Below, piece after piece: positions 1-8,214 of a stretch of 64,000 nucleotides of DNA; the first letter of the stretch is position 1; each line of letters opens with the position of its first letter. The stretch comes from Ruminiclostridium sp. (GTDB taxonomy: Bacteria > Bacillota > Clostridia > Oscillospirales > Ruminococcaceae): positions 85,998 to 149,997 of the forward strand of contig JAGAWN010000124.1 of NCBI GenBank assembly GCA_017941355.1. The letters run 5' to 3'. A program made the translations under genes and the position numbers. The notes below the pieces were generated by a model. That model ran no database searches. It had not been told where the DNA came from and saw only the letters and a list, made by a program, of their open reading frames with translations.

Positions 1-40
1 CGGTAAGTGCCGCAGCCGCAAGCTTCTTGAATAACGACAT
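1..40 (-). CDS. N-terminus of an exported or membrane protein (cut by window edge)
   Basis: Only the first 13 codons are inside the window, reading MSLFKKLAAAALT: a short basic start followed by an alanine-rich hydrophobic run, as in a signal peptide. An AGAAAGGA ribosome site lies about 7 bases before the ATG. It begins 19 bases after the MalG-type permease and is therefore probably the next gene of the sugar-transport operon. The function cannot be read from this fragment. A secreted glycan-binding protein, a glycosidase or another transport component would all fit. Confidence 0.6.
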   Translation of the reverse strand, partial: MSLFKKLAAAALT

Positions 41-59
41 TAAAATCATCCTTTCTTGA

Positions 60-920
60 TTAATCTTTAAGACCGCTCTGTGCCATTGTTTCAACGACAG
101 AGCTCTGACACAGCAGGAATATCAGCATAGGCGGTATCATCAGCACCACGGTTGCCGCCGCTGCGACACCCGCACGGGCAATACCCGAAGCGCTTATCTG
201 CTGCAGAACTGTCGGGATCGGTTTTAATGCTTCGTTATAAATGAATGAATAACCTGTGATCTGCCATGCGCCGTTAAACGCGAAGATCATAAGTGTGAGC
301 CACGCAGGCTTTACGTTGGGCATTACTATCTGCCAGCAGATCCTCACCTGACCGGCGCCGTCAAGGTATGCCGCCTCGATAAGAGCGTCGGGAAGCTGAC
401 CTATGAACTGACGCATGAGGAACAGACCCATTGATGTTGCAATGTACGGAAGTGTGATAGCCAGATAAGTATCTATGATACCCATTGTTGCCATTACGAT
501 GTACTGCATGATGTACAGTACGGTACTTGTGAACAGAAGGGTTATCTCTATAATCTTATTGAGCATCTTTCTTCCGGGGAACTGCACCTTTGCGAGAGCA
601 TAAGCCGCAGATGAAGAGAATATAAGCTGTGCGACCGTAACGACTATCGCTACGAATACCGAGTTGAATATGTAGCGGCTGAACGGAACCCACATATTTG
701 AAGCTGTGTTGATAAGGTCAACATAGTTCTGGTTAGTGGGCGCCATTGCGTAAAGCTTAGGCGGGAAGAGGAACAACTCTTCCGACGGCTTTATGGACTG
801 TATTGCCGACAGATAGATAGGGAACAGCATGAACAGTCCGAGCAGCACCAACAGTATAAAAATGGCTATGTCGCCGCCGCGGCTTCCGCCATATTTCTTT
901 CTGGATTTTTTTGGTCTCAT
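60..920 (-). CDS. Carbohydrate ABC transporter permease, MalG type
   Basis: This 286-residue protein is one of the two membrane subunits of a sugar importer. It has a basic N-terminus, about six membrane segments beginning near residue 17, and the cytoplasmic EAA loop that docks the ATPase (EAAYLDGAG at residues 182-190). Length and layout fit the MalG/CUT1 family. The ATG is preceded by AAGGACGG. It lies 53 bases after the MalF-type gene and ends just before another exported protein, so it belongs to the operon that starts near 6707. The transported sugar cannot be deduced; oligosaccharide import is the family expectation. Confidence 0.93.
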   Translation of the reverse strand: MRPKKSRKKYGGSRGGDIAIFILLVLLGLFMLFPIYLSAIQSIKPSEELFLFPPKLYAMAPTNQNYVDLINTASNMWVPFSRYIFNSVFVAIVVTVAQLIFSSSAAYALAKVQFPGRKMLNKIIEITLLFTSTVLYIMQYIVMATMGIIDTYLAITLPYIATSMGLFLMRQFIGQLPDALIEAAYLDGAGQVRICWQIVMPNVKPAWLTLMIFAFNGAWQITGYSFIYNEALKPIPTVLQQISASGIARAGVAAAATVVLMIPPMLIFLLCQSSVVETMAQSGLKD

Positions 921-973
921 GACTACCGTCCTTTCGGTTGTTTATATTTTGTATTGCAGACGTGACTGCACGT

Positions 974-1909
974 TTAATCGAGATACTTTCCGAGCAGTTT
1001 CTTGATCGCCCAGTTGGCGATAAGCATTACCGCGAACAATACAAAGCATATTGCCGAGGAGTAGCCCATTTCGTATCTAATGGAACCGTAGTCATATGCG
1101 TGGGTCATTATTGTATGACCGGCGTAGTCGGTTGTCGGGAAAGCTGTGAGCATACGTCCGATATCGCCCGCCGTGAATGACGAAGTGATCTGCATTACCG
1201 CTGCGAACATGAGCTGCGGACCCATAGCGGGGATAGTAACGTAGATAAGTTCCTGACCTCTGTTCTTGATACCCTCGATTGCACCCGCCTCGTAACGGTC
1301 TCTCGGGATACCCTGGAGACCTGCGCGGATAGCAAGGAAGCCTGCACCCAGCGCCATCCAGAGCTGTACGACTATCAGAACTCCCATGATGTAGTTCGCG
1401 TCGGTGAGCCACTGGATCGCGCCCTTTGCTATACCGAGGTTGATAAGGTACGCGTTCATGATACCGTAAGTATCACCGGAGAAGATAAGCTGCCATGTGG
1501 TGTAGATGTTACCGGCAAGTGTCGGAGCGTAGAAAACGAATGTGAACACCGTTTTCATAGGTCCCGGCAGCTCGTTTATCAGCCACGCGAGAATAAAGCA
1601 GAGTATGTAGCTTATAGGTCCCGTTACTACCGCGAACACAAGTGTGTTCTCGATAGCTTTCAGGAATACCTCGTCCTCGAGGAACAGAGAGTAGAAGTTG
1701 CTCAGACCCACCCAGCGCGGGAACTGCGCCATGTTGAAGTTTGTAAATCCCATAGGGAGGGAGATGCAGACCGGAATTATCATGAATATGAGGAACAGTA
1801 CGAAGTACGGAGCGATAAGTCCGTAAACTCCCACGTTCTTTTTCATTTCTCTCAGTGTATATCGGAACTTATTGTCCTCGATATAGAGAGATTTTTCTTG
1901 CTTTGCCAA
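974..1909 (-). CDS. Sugar ABC transporter permease, MalF type
   Basis: A 311-residue partner of the MalG-type permease. It has a cytoplasmic N-terminus of about 28 residues, six predicted membrane segments, and the EAA loop near residues 207-220 (YEAGAIEGI). The start is TTG, placed 8 bases after GGAGG; no ATG fits better. It sits 16 bases downstream of the binding-protein gene and 53 upstream of the MalG gene, the usual binding protein-MalF-MalG order. Family knowledge gives the role: with MalG it forms the channel through which a sugar delivered by the binding protein is pumped inward. Confidence 0.93.
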   Translation of the reverse strand: MAKQEKSLYIEDNKFRYTLREMKKNVGVYGLIAPYFVLFLIFMIIPVCISLPMGFTNFNMAQFPRWVGLSNFYSLFLEDEVFLKAIENTLVFAVVTGPISYILCFILAWLINELPGPMKTVFTFVFYAPTLAGNIYTTWQLIFSGDTYGIMNAYLINLGIAKGAIQWLTDANYIMGVLIVVQLWMALGAGFLAIRAGLQGIPRDRYEAGAIEGIKNRGQELIYVTIPAMGPQLMFAAVMQITSSFTAGDIGRMLTAFPTTDYAGHTIMTHAYDYGSIRYEMGYSSAICFVLFAVMLIANWAIKKLLGKYLD

Positions 1910-1925
1910 TGCTTTTCCCTCCTGT

Positions 1926-4901
1926 TTAATTGCTTATCAGGGCGAGATCCTGATTCTTTCTCGTGATCTCGGAGTTGATGTCTCTGTTGTAGGAAGACAG
2001 TGCGTATCTCGGGTTCCATGCGTCGTTTACTACTGCTCTGAACGCGTTTTTAACGTGACGTGTGGTTGCGTAGGAAGCGGGGATTATCGGGATCTCAACT
2101 GTCTTGCTCATAGCGTCGGAGATCTTGTTGTACTCGGAGTTTGACCACGGGAGAGCCGCAAGCGCGTTCTTGTTCGCGGTATCGAAACGTCCCATCTGTC
2201 CCATCTGACCTTCGATCGTTCTGCCGTAGCTGGTCATTACATCATCGGAGGTGAACCACTTGATGAATTCCCACGCCGCGTTCTTGTCAACGCACTTGGT
2301 AAATACCACCGCGCCGGCGCTGCTGGAGTTTGCCGCATAGTTGATATTGCCTATAGGCTTGCCGTTGATATCAACATCATCGGGAGTTCCGGGAACGTGT
2401 GTGAAGTTCCACAGACCCTTGATCTCCGGAGCAGAAACAGTTAACTGGTTGAAGAATGTGTAGTTGTTGATGATGATCGGCATTTCACCTGTTCTGAAAC
2501 GTGTGAACGGGTCGTATGTCTGCTCAAAGTCGTAGATCGTATAGAAGTCAGTCCACTTCTTGAACACATCTACTATTATCTTTCTGTCAAATGTTGTCTG
2601 TGAAAGATCGTCAACATACATATTGTTGCCGGTCTGGAGGACAAGCATGGAGAATGTGTCTCCGGACTCAAAGATCGAACTTGAAAGGTTGGATGTAGGC
2701 TGTACAAGACCGACTGTCAGGTACGAACGCTGGAGAACCGGTATTATCTCTATAAGCTGATCCCATGTTTCCGGGATATCTTCTTCATGTATGCCAAGCT
2801 CTTCGAGAATATCCGATCTGTAGAACATCATCGGGAAAGTCTGAGAAACGGGAAGTCCGTAAACGCCGCCGTTGTAGGTGTAGAGTGTAGAGATACTGTC
2901 TGTGAATCTGCTTTCTACGACCTCCTGATAATCGAGGAATTCGGAAATATCTACGAGAAGTCCTCTTGCCGCGCACTGTATCGGGAAGTCACCGCCGAGG
3001 AACAGCGCGATATCCGGTCCTTTTCCGGCAAGCGTAGCTTCGAGGATAGCGCCCTGAACGAGGTTGATGCTTGCCTGAACGCCGGAGTTGCCCTGGTTGA
3101 AGTCATTATCAACGAGATCCTTTACGACCGTTGCCTGGTCACGTCCGAGAGATACCCATACGTTGAGGGATTTCTCACTTGTGTCGGAAAGCATTGTGTA
3201 ATCTTCAAAGAATGAACCTATGAATGCCTGGAAGCCGAATGCGAATTCTTCAAAGAAATTGCCGTTTGCGCCGCGGATATTGTTCTTTTCGTGTGCCGTC
3301 AGAACTTCGATGTAATCGAGTTCGAGAGGCTGGTCACGGTAGTCTCTCATCCATGCGGAGACCGCGGAGATGTAATCTTTCAGAGTTCCTACCATCTGCG
3401 GGATCTCGTCAACCTTGTCAACACAGCGCTGGAGAATTACCGCGAGGGACTGGAGGGACGAAGCTTCGGAACCCTGACCGAGTTTTTCGATGTTTGCCTT
3501 TTCTCTGTAGAGAGTATCTATTGCATTTTCAAATACATCAATAAGTTCGGTGATCTGTCTGTCAACCTGATAATCGTTGTATTCATCGGGGGACGGACCT
3601 GTTATCATAAGAATACGTCTGTAGTAGTAGTTCAGCTCATAAACGAGATCGTCGAGTCTTCTCATTATCTCGCCTATGTCACCGGGAACAACCTCCATTG
3701 TCAGAAAGTGTTCGCCTGCTTCAAGGAAGAGGTAAAGATCGTTTCCGTTGGAATCTTTAAGATTCTGAATGTACCAGTTCGGATCATAGGGGAATGAAAC
3801 TATGTCCATTTCCTTGTTCGGAACTGCTCCGTCTATGTAGATGCGTCTGTTGGAATAGAATCCGCGCATCTTGTTCTGTCTTGCCTTGAACGAGATATTG
3901 TAGTAACCGTCGGTAGGAACGGTGAAGCTCCATGTTATAGCCTGAGCAGCCTTGTTCCATGTATCCGAACCTATGGTGTTGTATCTCTGCTTGGTGGGGT
4001 GGGACGGGCTTGCATAGCTGGAGGTTCTGTCGTATGTGGCGTAGAGTGTGGAGGCTGTCTTGTATATCGGGGACTCACCCTGTATCAATATAGTGTTTGT
4101 TCCTATATCATTCTTGCCGAGAGAAAGCTCGGGAGTATTCTGGATATCTCCCTGTGCCGGTTCCACATAATCCGGAAGCTCATCATAATTCTTGAATGTT
4201 ATGGTTTTGAGAGCTATATTGGTTCTGATACCCTCGATAGTAAGAGTATGCTTTCCGGTTGTAAGGTTGAAGAAGTAGGGATCGTTGAACAAACCTTCCT
4301 TATCCTTGACCGGATATGTTACCCACATATCCTTTTCGATCTGTGTAGGCTTCAGTTCGTTATCCTTGCTGTCCTTTCTTATTTCGGAAGCGTCCTCCCA
4401 GTATCTGTCAAGTGTGATATCATTGCAGGCTGTGAACGGGTATTCACCGTCTATCATAATTCCTATATCAACAGTGGTGCTGCCGCCGGATATCGTATAA
4501 TAGAAGAACTCTAAGCAGTAGTTTCCTGCTTCCGCAACTTCAAACTCATATTCAAGCTTGCCGCGGTTGTTAGTCCAGACAGCACATTGTTCCTGACCGG
4601 AATAATCCATTACCTCTACAAGAGGAGCTGTCCCTTCGGCGTCCTCGACCCTGGTTCCGGTGCCTGCTTCAATAACTATCTCTTTTTTGGGGAAAACATC
4701 GTTCTTATGCTTTTCGTAATAAGCACTGTACGCATTTTCCCTGTTACCGGTATTCATAACATTTTTGATTGCCGATACCTCTATCTCCTCTTCGGTTAGA
4801 GAAGACTGATCCTCGTTCTCCGCGTAAACGGGAACGGTCTGCACCGTCAGAAGCATTGCTGCCGCGAGAAGTATCGCCGGTATTTTTTTCTTCTTGCCCA
4901 A
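1926..4901 (-). CDS. Very large extracellular sugar-binding protein with N-terminal carbohydrate-binding-like domains
   Basis: About 991 residues, more than twice the usual 400-450 of a CUT1 solute-binding protein. After a basic N-terminus and a signal peptide (cleavage likely near VYA, about residue 29 of this start) come two beta-rich modules (roughly 45-245 and 255-420), which look like CBM6-type sugar-binding folds. A helical linker follows to about 570. The C-terminal 400 residues are a recognisable family-1 extracellular solute-binding domain (VWVSLGRDQ, GAVVFTKCVDKNAAWEFIKWF). There is no lipobox cysteine, so it is not an ordinary membrane-anchored lipoprotein. I place the start at a TTG 6 bases after AAAGGTGGAG; an upstream in-frame GTG at 4913 overlaps that ribosome site. 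It probably captures an oligo- or polysaccharide for the two permeases. Confidence 0.88.
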   Translation of the reverse strand: MGKKKKIPAILLAAAMLLTVQTVPVYAENEDQSSLTEEEIEVSAIKNVMNTGNRENAYSAYYEKHKNDVFPKKEIVIEAGTGTRVEDAEGTAPLVEVMDYSGQEQCAVWTNNRGKLEYEFEVAEAGNYCLEFFYYTISGGSTTVDIGIMIDGEYPFTACNDITLDRYWEDASEIRKDSKDNELKPTQIEKDMWVTYPVKDKEGLFNDPYFFNLTTGKHTLTIEGIRTNIALKTITFKNYDELPDYVEPAQGDIQNTPELSLGKNDIGTNTILIQGESPIYKTASTLYATYDRTSSYASPSHPTKQRYNTIGSDTWNKAAQAITWSFTVPTDGYYNISFKARQNKMRGFYSNRRIYIDGAVPNKEMDIVSFPYDPNWYIQNLKDSNGNDLYLFLEAGEHFLTMEVVPGDIGEIMRRLDDLVYELNYYYRRILMITGPSPDEYNDYQVDRQITELIDVFENAIDTLYREKANIEKLGQGSEASSLQSLAVILQRCVDKVDEIPQMVGTLKDYISAVSAWMRDYRDQPLELDYIEVLTAHEKNNIRGANGNFFEEFAFGFQAFIGSFFEDYTMLSDTSEKSLNVWVSLGRDQATVVKDLVDNDFNQGNSGVQASINLVQGAILEATLAGKGPDIALFLGGDFPIQCAARGLLVDISEFLDYQEVVESRFTDSISTLYTYNGGVYGLPVSQTFPMMFYRSDILEELGIHEEDIPETWDQLIEIIPVLQRSYLTVGLVQPTSNLSSSIFESGDTFSMLVLQTGNNMYVDDLSQTTFDRKIIVDVFKKWTDFYTIYDFEQTYDPFTRFRTGEMPIIINNYTFFNQLTVSAPEIKGLWNFTHVPGTPDDVDINGKPIGNINYAANSSSAGAVVFTKCVDKNAAWEFIKWFTSDDVMTSYGRTIEGQMGQMGRFDTANKNALAALPWSNSEYNKISDAMSKTVEIPIIPASYATTRHVKNAFRAVVNDAWNPRYALSSYNRDINSEITRKNQDLALISN

Positions 4902-4963
4902 AATAAGCTCCACCTTTCCGGATTCATATTATTATGAGTTGTTATTCTTTGATTAAAAGCAGA

Positions 4964-5902
4964 TCACTGCTTATATATACTGATTTTTCCGTCCTCAAGC
5001 TCTACGCGGACTCTGTCTCCTCCGCTTATGCCGAGAGCCGACAGATAATCTTTCGGGATCTGCAAACGTCCCGCCTTATCAAGCAGCACAAGTTCATCGT
5101 GAACTTCGCTTTCTTCCATTGCCCGGATCTCAGCCTGCTGTATCTCGCTCAGCTCGTCGAATGAGATACCCGTCAGCACAGGCTTTCTGCGTATCATCTC
5201 GCTTGAAGTCTTGCCGTCGCGTATTGCGACTACACGGTCTATGGACTTTGCGAGGTTCACATCATGTGTGACGATAATTACGGTAACGCCGGTTTCCTTG
5301 TTCAGACGCTTGAAAACATCGAGCACATTCCCCGCGGTTTTCGTATCTACCGCTCCCGTAGGTTCGTCTGCAAGCAGCAGCTTCGGGTTGTTTGCAAGCG
5401 CTATTGCAATTGCCACTCTCTGCTGCTCACCGCCGGACATCTGTCCGAGCATCGAATTTTTTCTTGCGGAGAGTCCGACCATATCCAGCAGATATTCCGC
5501 ACGTTTGCGCCTGTTTTCGTAACCGCTCAGCAGCATCGGCATTTCTACGTTTTCGACCGCCGTAAGATAAGGGATCAGGTTGCGCGCATTGTTCTGCCAG
5601 ACAAAACCGACTGTTTTACGCTTATATTCGATAAAATCCTTGTCTGTGAATTTAAGAAGATCTCTTCCGTCTATATAAAGACTGCCTGCCGACGGCTTAT
5701 CCAGCCCTCCGAGCATATTCAGAAGTGTTGACTTGCCGGAACCGGAGGCACCGACAATTCCCATAAGCTCTCCGCGCTCGACCGTAAGGTCAAGCCCCTG
5801 AAGCGCCATAACCTCTATATCCCGGCTCTTGTATATTTTGACAAGATTGTCACATCGCACCATAACATTTTCAGGGGGTGCAAGAAGTACGGTTTTCGGC
5901 AT
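4964..5902 (-). CDS. MacB/LolD-type ABC transporter ATPase with C-terminal AbrB-like domain
   Basis: 312 residues. The ATPase core is complete: Walker A GASGSGKST (51-59), Q-loop Q103, signature MSGGEQQ (155-161), Walker B LLLADEP (175-181) and the H-loop histidine (213). Its closest pattern is the LolD/MacB group that normally drives FtsX-like permeases, not the MalK group. After an acidic linker (240-270), residues 271-312 form a swapped-hairpin SpoVT/AbrB-like module (LLDKAGRLQIPKDYLSALGI, then GDRVRVELEDGKISI). Such modules usually dimerise and bind DNA; here it could dimerise the ATPase or regulate it. It lies between another ATPase and the sugar-binding protein, 22 bases after the former. 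Ribosome site AGGAAC precedes the ATG. Confidence 0.88.
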   Translation of the reverse strand: MPKTVLLAPPENVMVRCDNLVKIYKSRDIEVMALQGLDLTVERGELMGIVGASGSGKSTLLNMLGGLDKPSAGSLYIDGRDLLKFTDKDFIEYKRKTVGFVWQNNARNLIPYLTAVENVEMPMLLSGYENRRKRAEYLLDMVGLSARKNSMLGQMSGGEQQRVAIAIALANNPKLLLADEPTGAVDTKTAGNVLDVFKRLNKETGVTVIIVTHDVNLAKSIDRVVAIRDGKTSSEMIRRKPVLTGISFDELSEIQQAEIRAMEESEVHDELVLLDKAGRLQIPKDYLSALGISGGDRVRVELEDGKISIYKQ

Positions 5903-5924
5903 TATCTGTTCCTGTATATTTATA

Positions 5925-6626
5925 TTATAATGGTATATTGTTTCTTACTGTATTTACGATCTCTCCGTCCTCGAGAGAATACACAACATCCGCAAGCTGC
6001 ATCATAGCCTCATCATGCGTGGTCATCACTACTGTGATACCGTCGTCATGCACAAGCTCCCTGAACAGAGCCAGTACGGCAGTTCCGGTATTTGAGTCGA
6101 GGGCGGCTGTAGGTTCGTCCGCGAAGATGATCTCGGGCTTGTTTGCAACAGCTCTTGCAATTGCGGCTCTCTGCTGCTCACCGCCGGAAAGTTCACCGGG
6201 ACGATGATTCATACGTTTTCCGAGTCCCACTCTTGTAAGACACTCCTTAGCCCTTGCTGTTCTGCCTGAGATCGGGTGTCCCGCGAGCCGGAGCGAAAAT
6301 TCCACATTTTCCAGTGCTGTCATAGTCGATATAAGAGCAACCGACTGGAAAACGAACGAAAGCTTCTGTCTGCGCAGTTTGTCGCGTTCGGGATCACTTA
6401 GTTTTCCTATATCCTCACCGCAAAAGTAAACGTTTCCGCTGTTTTGTCTGTCGAGCGCACCGAGAATATTTATCAGGGTGGTTTTGCCTGAACCGGAACG
6501 TCCTCGCAGACATACCAGTTCACCCTCGTTTACTTCCAGATTTATATCTGTGAGTGCGTGAACAACGCTTCCGTCGCCTATTGTGAAATCCCGGGAGATG
6601 TGTTCGGCTTTTAGTACATTTTTCAT
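5925..6626 (-). CDS. MacB/LolD-type ABC transporter ATPase
   Basis: 233 residues, the normal length for this family. Walker A GRSGSGKTT (42-50), Q94, signature LSGGEQQ (146-152), Walker B IIFADEP (166-172) and H204 are all present. It is the first gene of the operon, directly behind the promoter at 6714-6742, and is followed after 22 bases by a second, different ATPase of the same group. Two unequal ATPases suggest a heterodimeric motor. No FtsX-type permease is visible downstream within the window, so the partner is either the MalF/MalG pair of this operon or a gene beyond the window edge. ATP hydrolysis is secure; the substrate and direction of transport are not. Confidence 0.9.
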   Translation of the reverse strand: MKNVLKAEHISRDFTIGDGSVVHALTDINLEVNEGELVCLRGRSGSGKTTLINILGALDRQNSGNVYFCGEDIGKLSDPERDKLRRQKLSFVFQSVALISTMTALENVEFSLRLAGHPISGRTARAKECLTRVGLGKRMNHRPGELSGGEQQRAAIARAVANKPEIIFADEPTAALDSNTGTAVLALFRELVHDDGITVVMTTHDEAMMQLADVVYSLEDGEIVNTVRNNIPL

Positions 6627-6713
6627 AAGTTAAGAGAAAAATAATGTTAATTTTACTGCAAATTATCTGAAAAATATGAAAACGAGCATAGTTACCCCAT
6701 ACTTTACCTTACT

Positions 6714-6742
6714 ATTATATCAAAAATCATCTGTTTTGTCAA
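6714..6742 (-). promoter_or_regulatory. Promoter of the sugar-transport operon
   Basis: On the minus strand TTGACA (6742-6737) is separated by exactly 17 bases from TATAAT (6719-6714). This is a perfect sigma-A promoter, expected to start transcription near 6707 and leave a leader of about 80 bases before the first ATPase gene. Confidence 0.85.
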
Positions 6743-6906
6743 TAACCCATAAAAAACTTTTGAAGCCTATTATTTTCTTGTTGCGAATTAACCAAAAAAG
6801 ATAAAAATTAAGTAAAAATTAGCAGATATAGACAATCACATTAAATTTACTACAAGATATTGAATCAAATAATATGAAGCAAGTAATCGTTTTCTACATT
6901 TTATTC

Positions 6907-6935
6907 TTGATTTTTATAAAAAATCGTGATAATAT
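6907..6935 (+). promoter_or_regulatory. Probable promoter of the patatin-like gene
   Basis: TTGATT (6907-6912), 17 bases, TAATAT (6930-6935), within a very AT-rich 359-base divergent gap (6627-6985). I see nothing else in that gap besides this promoter and the opposite one at 6714-6742. Confidence 0.6.
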
Positions 6936-6985
6936 ATAAAATATATTACATATTTCTTTTCATTTCATCAAAATAAGGAGATAAC

Positions 6986-7834
6986 ATGAAAACAGGACTT
7001 GTACTCGAGGGTGGAGCAAGCAGAACTATCTTTACCTGCGGGATCCTTGACGCACTTCTCGATAACAACATTTTTTTAAACTATGTTGCCGGAGCGTCTG
7101 CCGGAATATCCTACGGCGTTTCTTATCTTTCAAAGCAGTCCGGAAGAAATCACAAGATCACAGAGCTTTACATGAATGACAAACGGTATATGGGTTTCGG
7201 AAATATGCTTGACAGAAATAACCGTTCATATTACGGACTTGATTTCGTTTTTGGTGAAGTTCCGGCGAGACTGCTTCCTTTTGACTTCGATGAATACAAA
7301 AGAAACGGCGAGAACGGATTCGGCGCGGTGACAAATATCGAGACCGGAAAAACAGAATATATGCGCGTAAAAGCGGAGGACAAGAAATGGACTGTACTCC
7401 GCGCCTCATGTGCATTACCTATACTGTTCAGCCCGATCAAAATAAACGGGGCTTACTACATGGACGGCGGGATAACTGACTCTATACCGTTCAGATATGC
7501 GCTTGACAGCGGACTTGACAAGGTTATAGTTGTTCTGACGCGTCCCCGCGGATATGTGAAAAAACCTGAAAAGCTGACTTCCACGGTAAGACTTAAATAT
7601 CCGAAATATCCGAAGCTTGCGGAAGCTCTAAAAAATCGGCATATAATGTACAACCGTGAGCTTGAAGAGCTTTCACAGCTTGAAAAAGAGGGAAAAGCCC
7701 TGGTTCTTGCTCCGGAAAAAGACTACGGTATAAAAAGAACGGAAAACGACCCTAAAATACTGCTCCCGTTTGAAAAAGAAGGATATGATTATGCCGTGCG
7801 CAATCTTGAAAAAATAAGATCATTCATAAATTGA
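6986..7834 (+). CDS. Patatin-like phospholipase family protein
   Basis: 282 residues, a cytoplasmic serine lipase/acylhydrolase of the RssA/YjjU patatin group. The glycine-rich oxyanion motif GLVLEGGASR lies at residues 4-13, the nucleophile elbow GASAG at 36-40 (Ser38) and the catalytic aspartate in DGGITD (Asp160). There is no signal peptide. AAGGAG lies 7 bases before the ATG. The reaction should be hydrolysis of an acyl ester, probably of a membrane lipid, but the true substrate is unknown. It is transcribed alone, ahead of the SRP RNA gene and dnaX, and I see no clear terminator behind it. Confidence 0.9.
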   Translation: MKTGLVLEGGASRTIFTCGILDALLDNNIFLNYVAGASAGISYGVSYLSKQSGRNHKITELYMNDKRYMGFGNMLDRNNRSYYGLDFVFGEVPARLLPFDFDEYKRNGENGFGAVTNIETGKTEYMRVKAEDKKWTVLRASCALPILFSPIKINGAYYMDGGITDSIPFRYALDSGLDKVIVVLTRPRGYVKKPEKLTSTVRLKYPKYPKLAEALKNRHIMYNRELEELSQLEKEGKALVLAPEKDYGIKRTENDPKILLPFEKEGYDYAVRNLEKIRSFIN

Positions 7835-7954
7835 TCCTAAAAAACATGATCTGATTTATCCGTTTTTTGAAAAATCATATCTCCTCATTTTTATATTATA
7901 TCACACAACTATTGTTATGTCACGAACATTTTCATACTTTTATATAAAAAACCC

Positions 7955-7983
7955 TTGATTTTTTCTTTAAAATAGTTTATAAT
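7955..7983 (+). promoter_or_regulatory. Promoter upstream of the SRP RNA and dnaX
   Basis: TTGATT (7955-7960), 17 bases, TATAAT (7978-7983); expected start near 7990. A second TATAAT at 8043-8048 would start at the mature 5' end of the SRP RNA (about 8055), but its best -35 (TTGATC, 8016) is 21 bases away. Either could be the real SRP RNA promoter. Confidence 0.6.
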
Positions 7984-8052
7984 ATATTTTAAGGTTTTCT
8001 CTGCCGCCGGATTTTTTGATCCCGGCAACAGTATGAGATACTTATAATGTAA

Positions 8053-8184
8053 AAAAGCCCTTGAATATGAACACAGACCCCGTGCAAGGTCGTGTTGTGA
8101 ACCATGTCAGGCGGGGAACCGAGCAGCATTAAGCAAATCTTCGGCTTGTGCGCGGCAAGCCTGTGTTCATAATCAAGGGCTTTG
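8053..8184 (+). ncRNA. ffs: Signal recognition particle RNA, small bacterial type
   Basis: The conserved SRP domain IV is visible: GTCAGG, a CGG stem with a GGAA tetraloop, CCG, then AGCAGC (about 8106-8127). The ends pair over a long helix: AAAGCCCTTGA (8054-8064) with TCAAGGGCTTT (8173-8183), continued by ATGAACACAG with CTGTGTTCAT. At about 130 nucleotides it is the short form without an Alu domain. It binds Ffh and targets membrane proteins. Its place directly upstream of dnaX is the same as in many Firmicutes. The closing helix followed by GTTTTTG may also act as a terminator. Confidence 0.93.
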
Positions 8185-8214
8185 TTTTTGAAATCAACAG
8201 GAAGGAGAGCCTTT

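Noticed and set aside
3224-3797. Long reading frames antisense to the binding-protein gene and to many other genes
   Set aside because: They mirror the codon pattern of the true gene on the other strand, lack ribosome sites and show no recognisable protein features.
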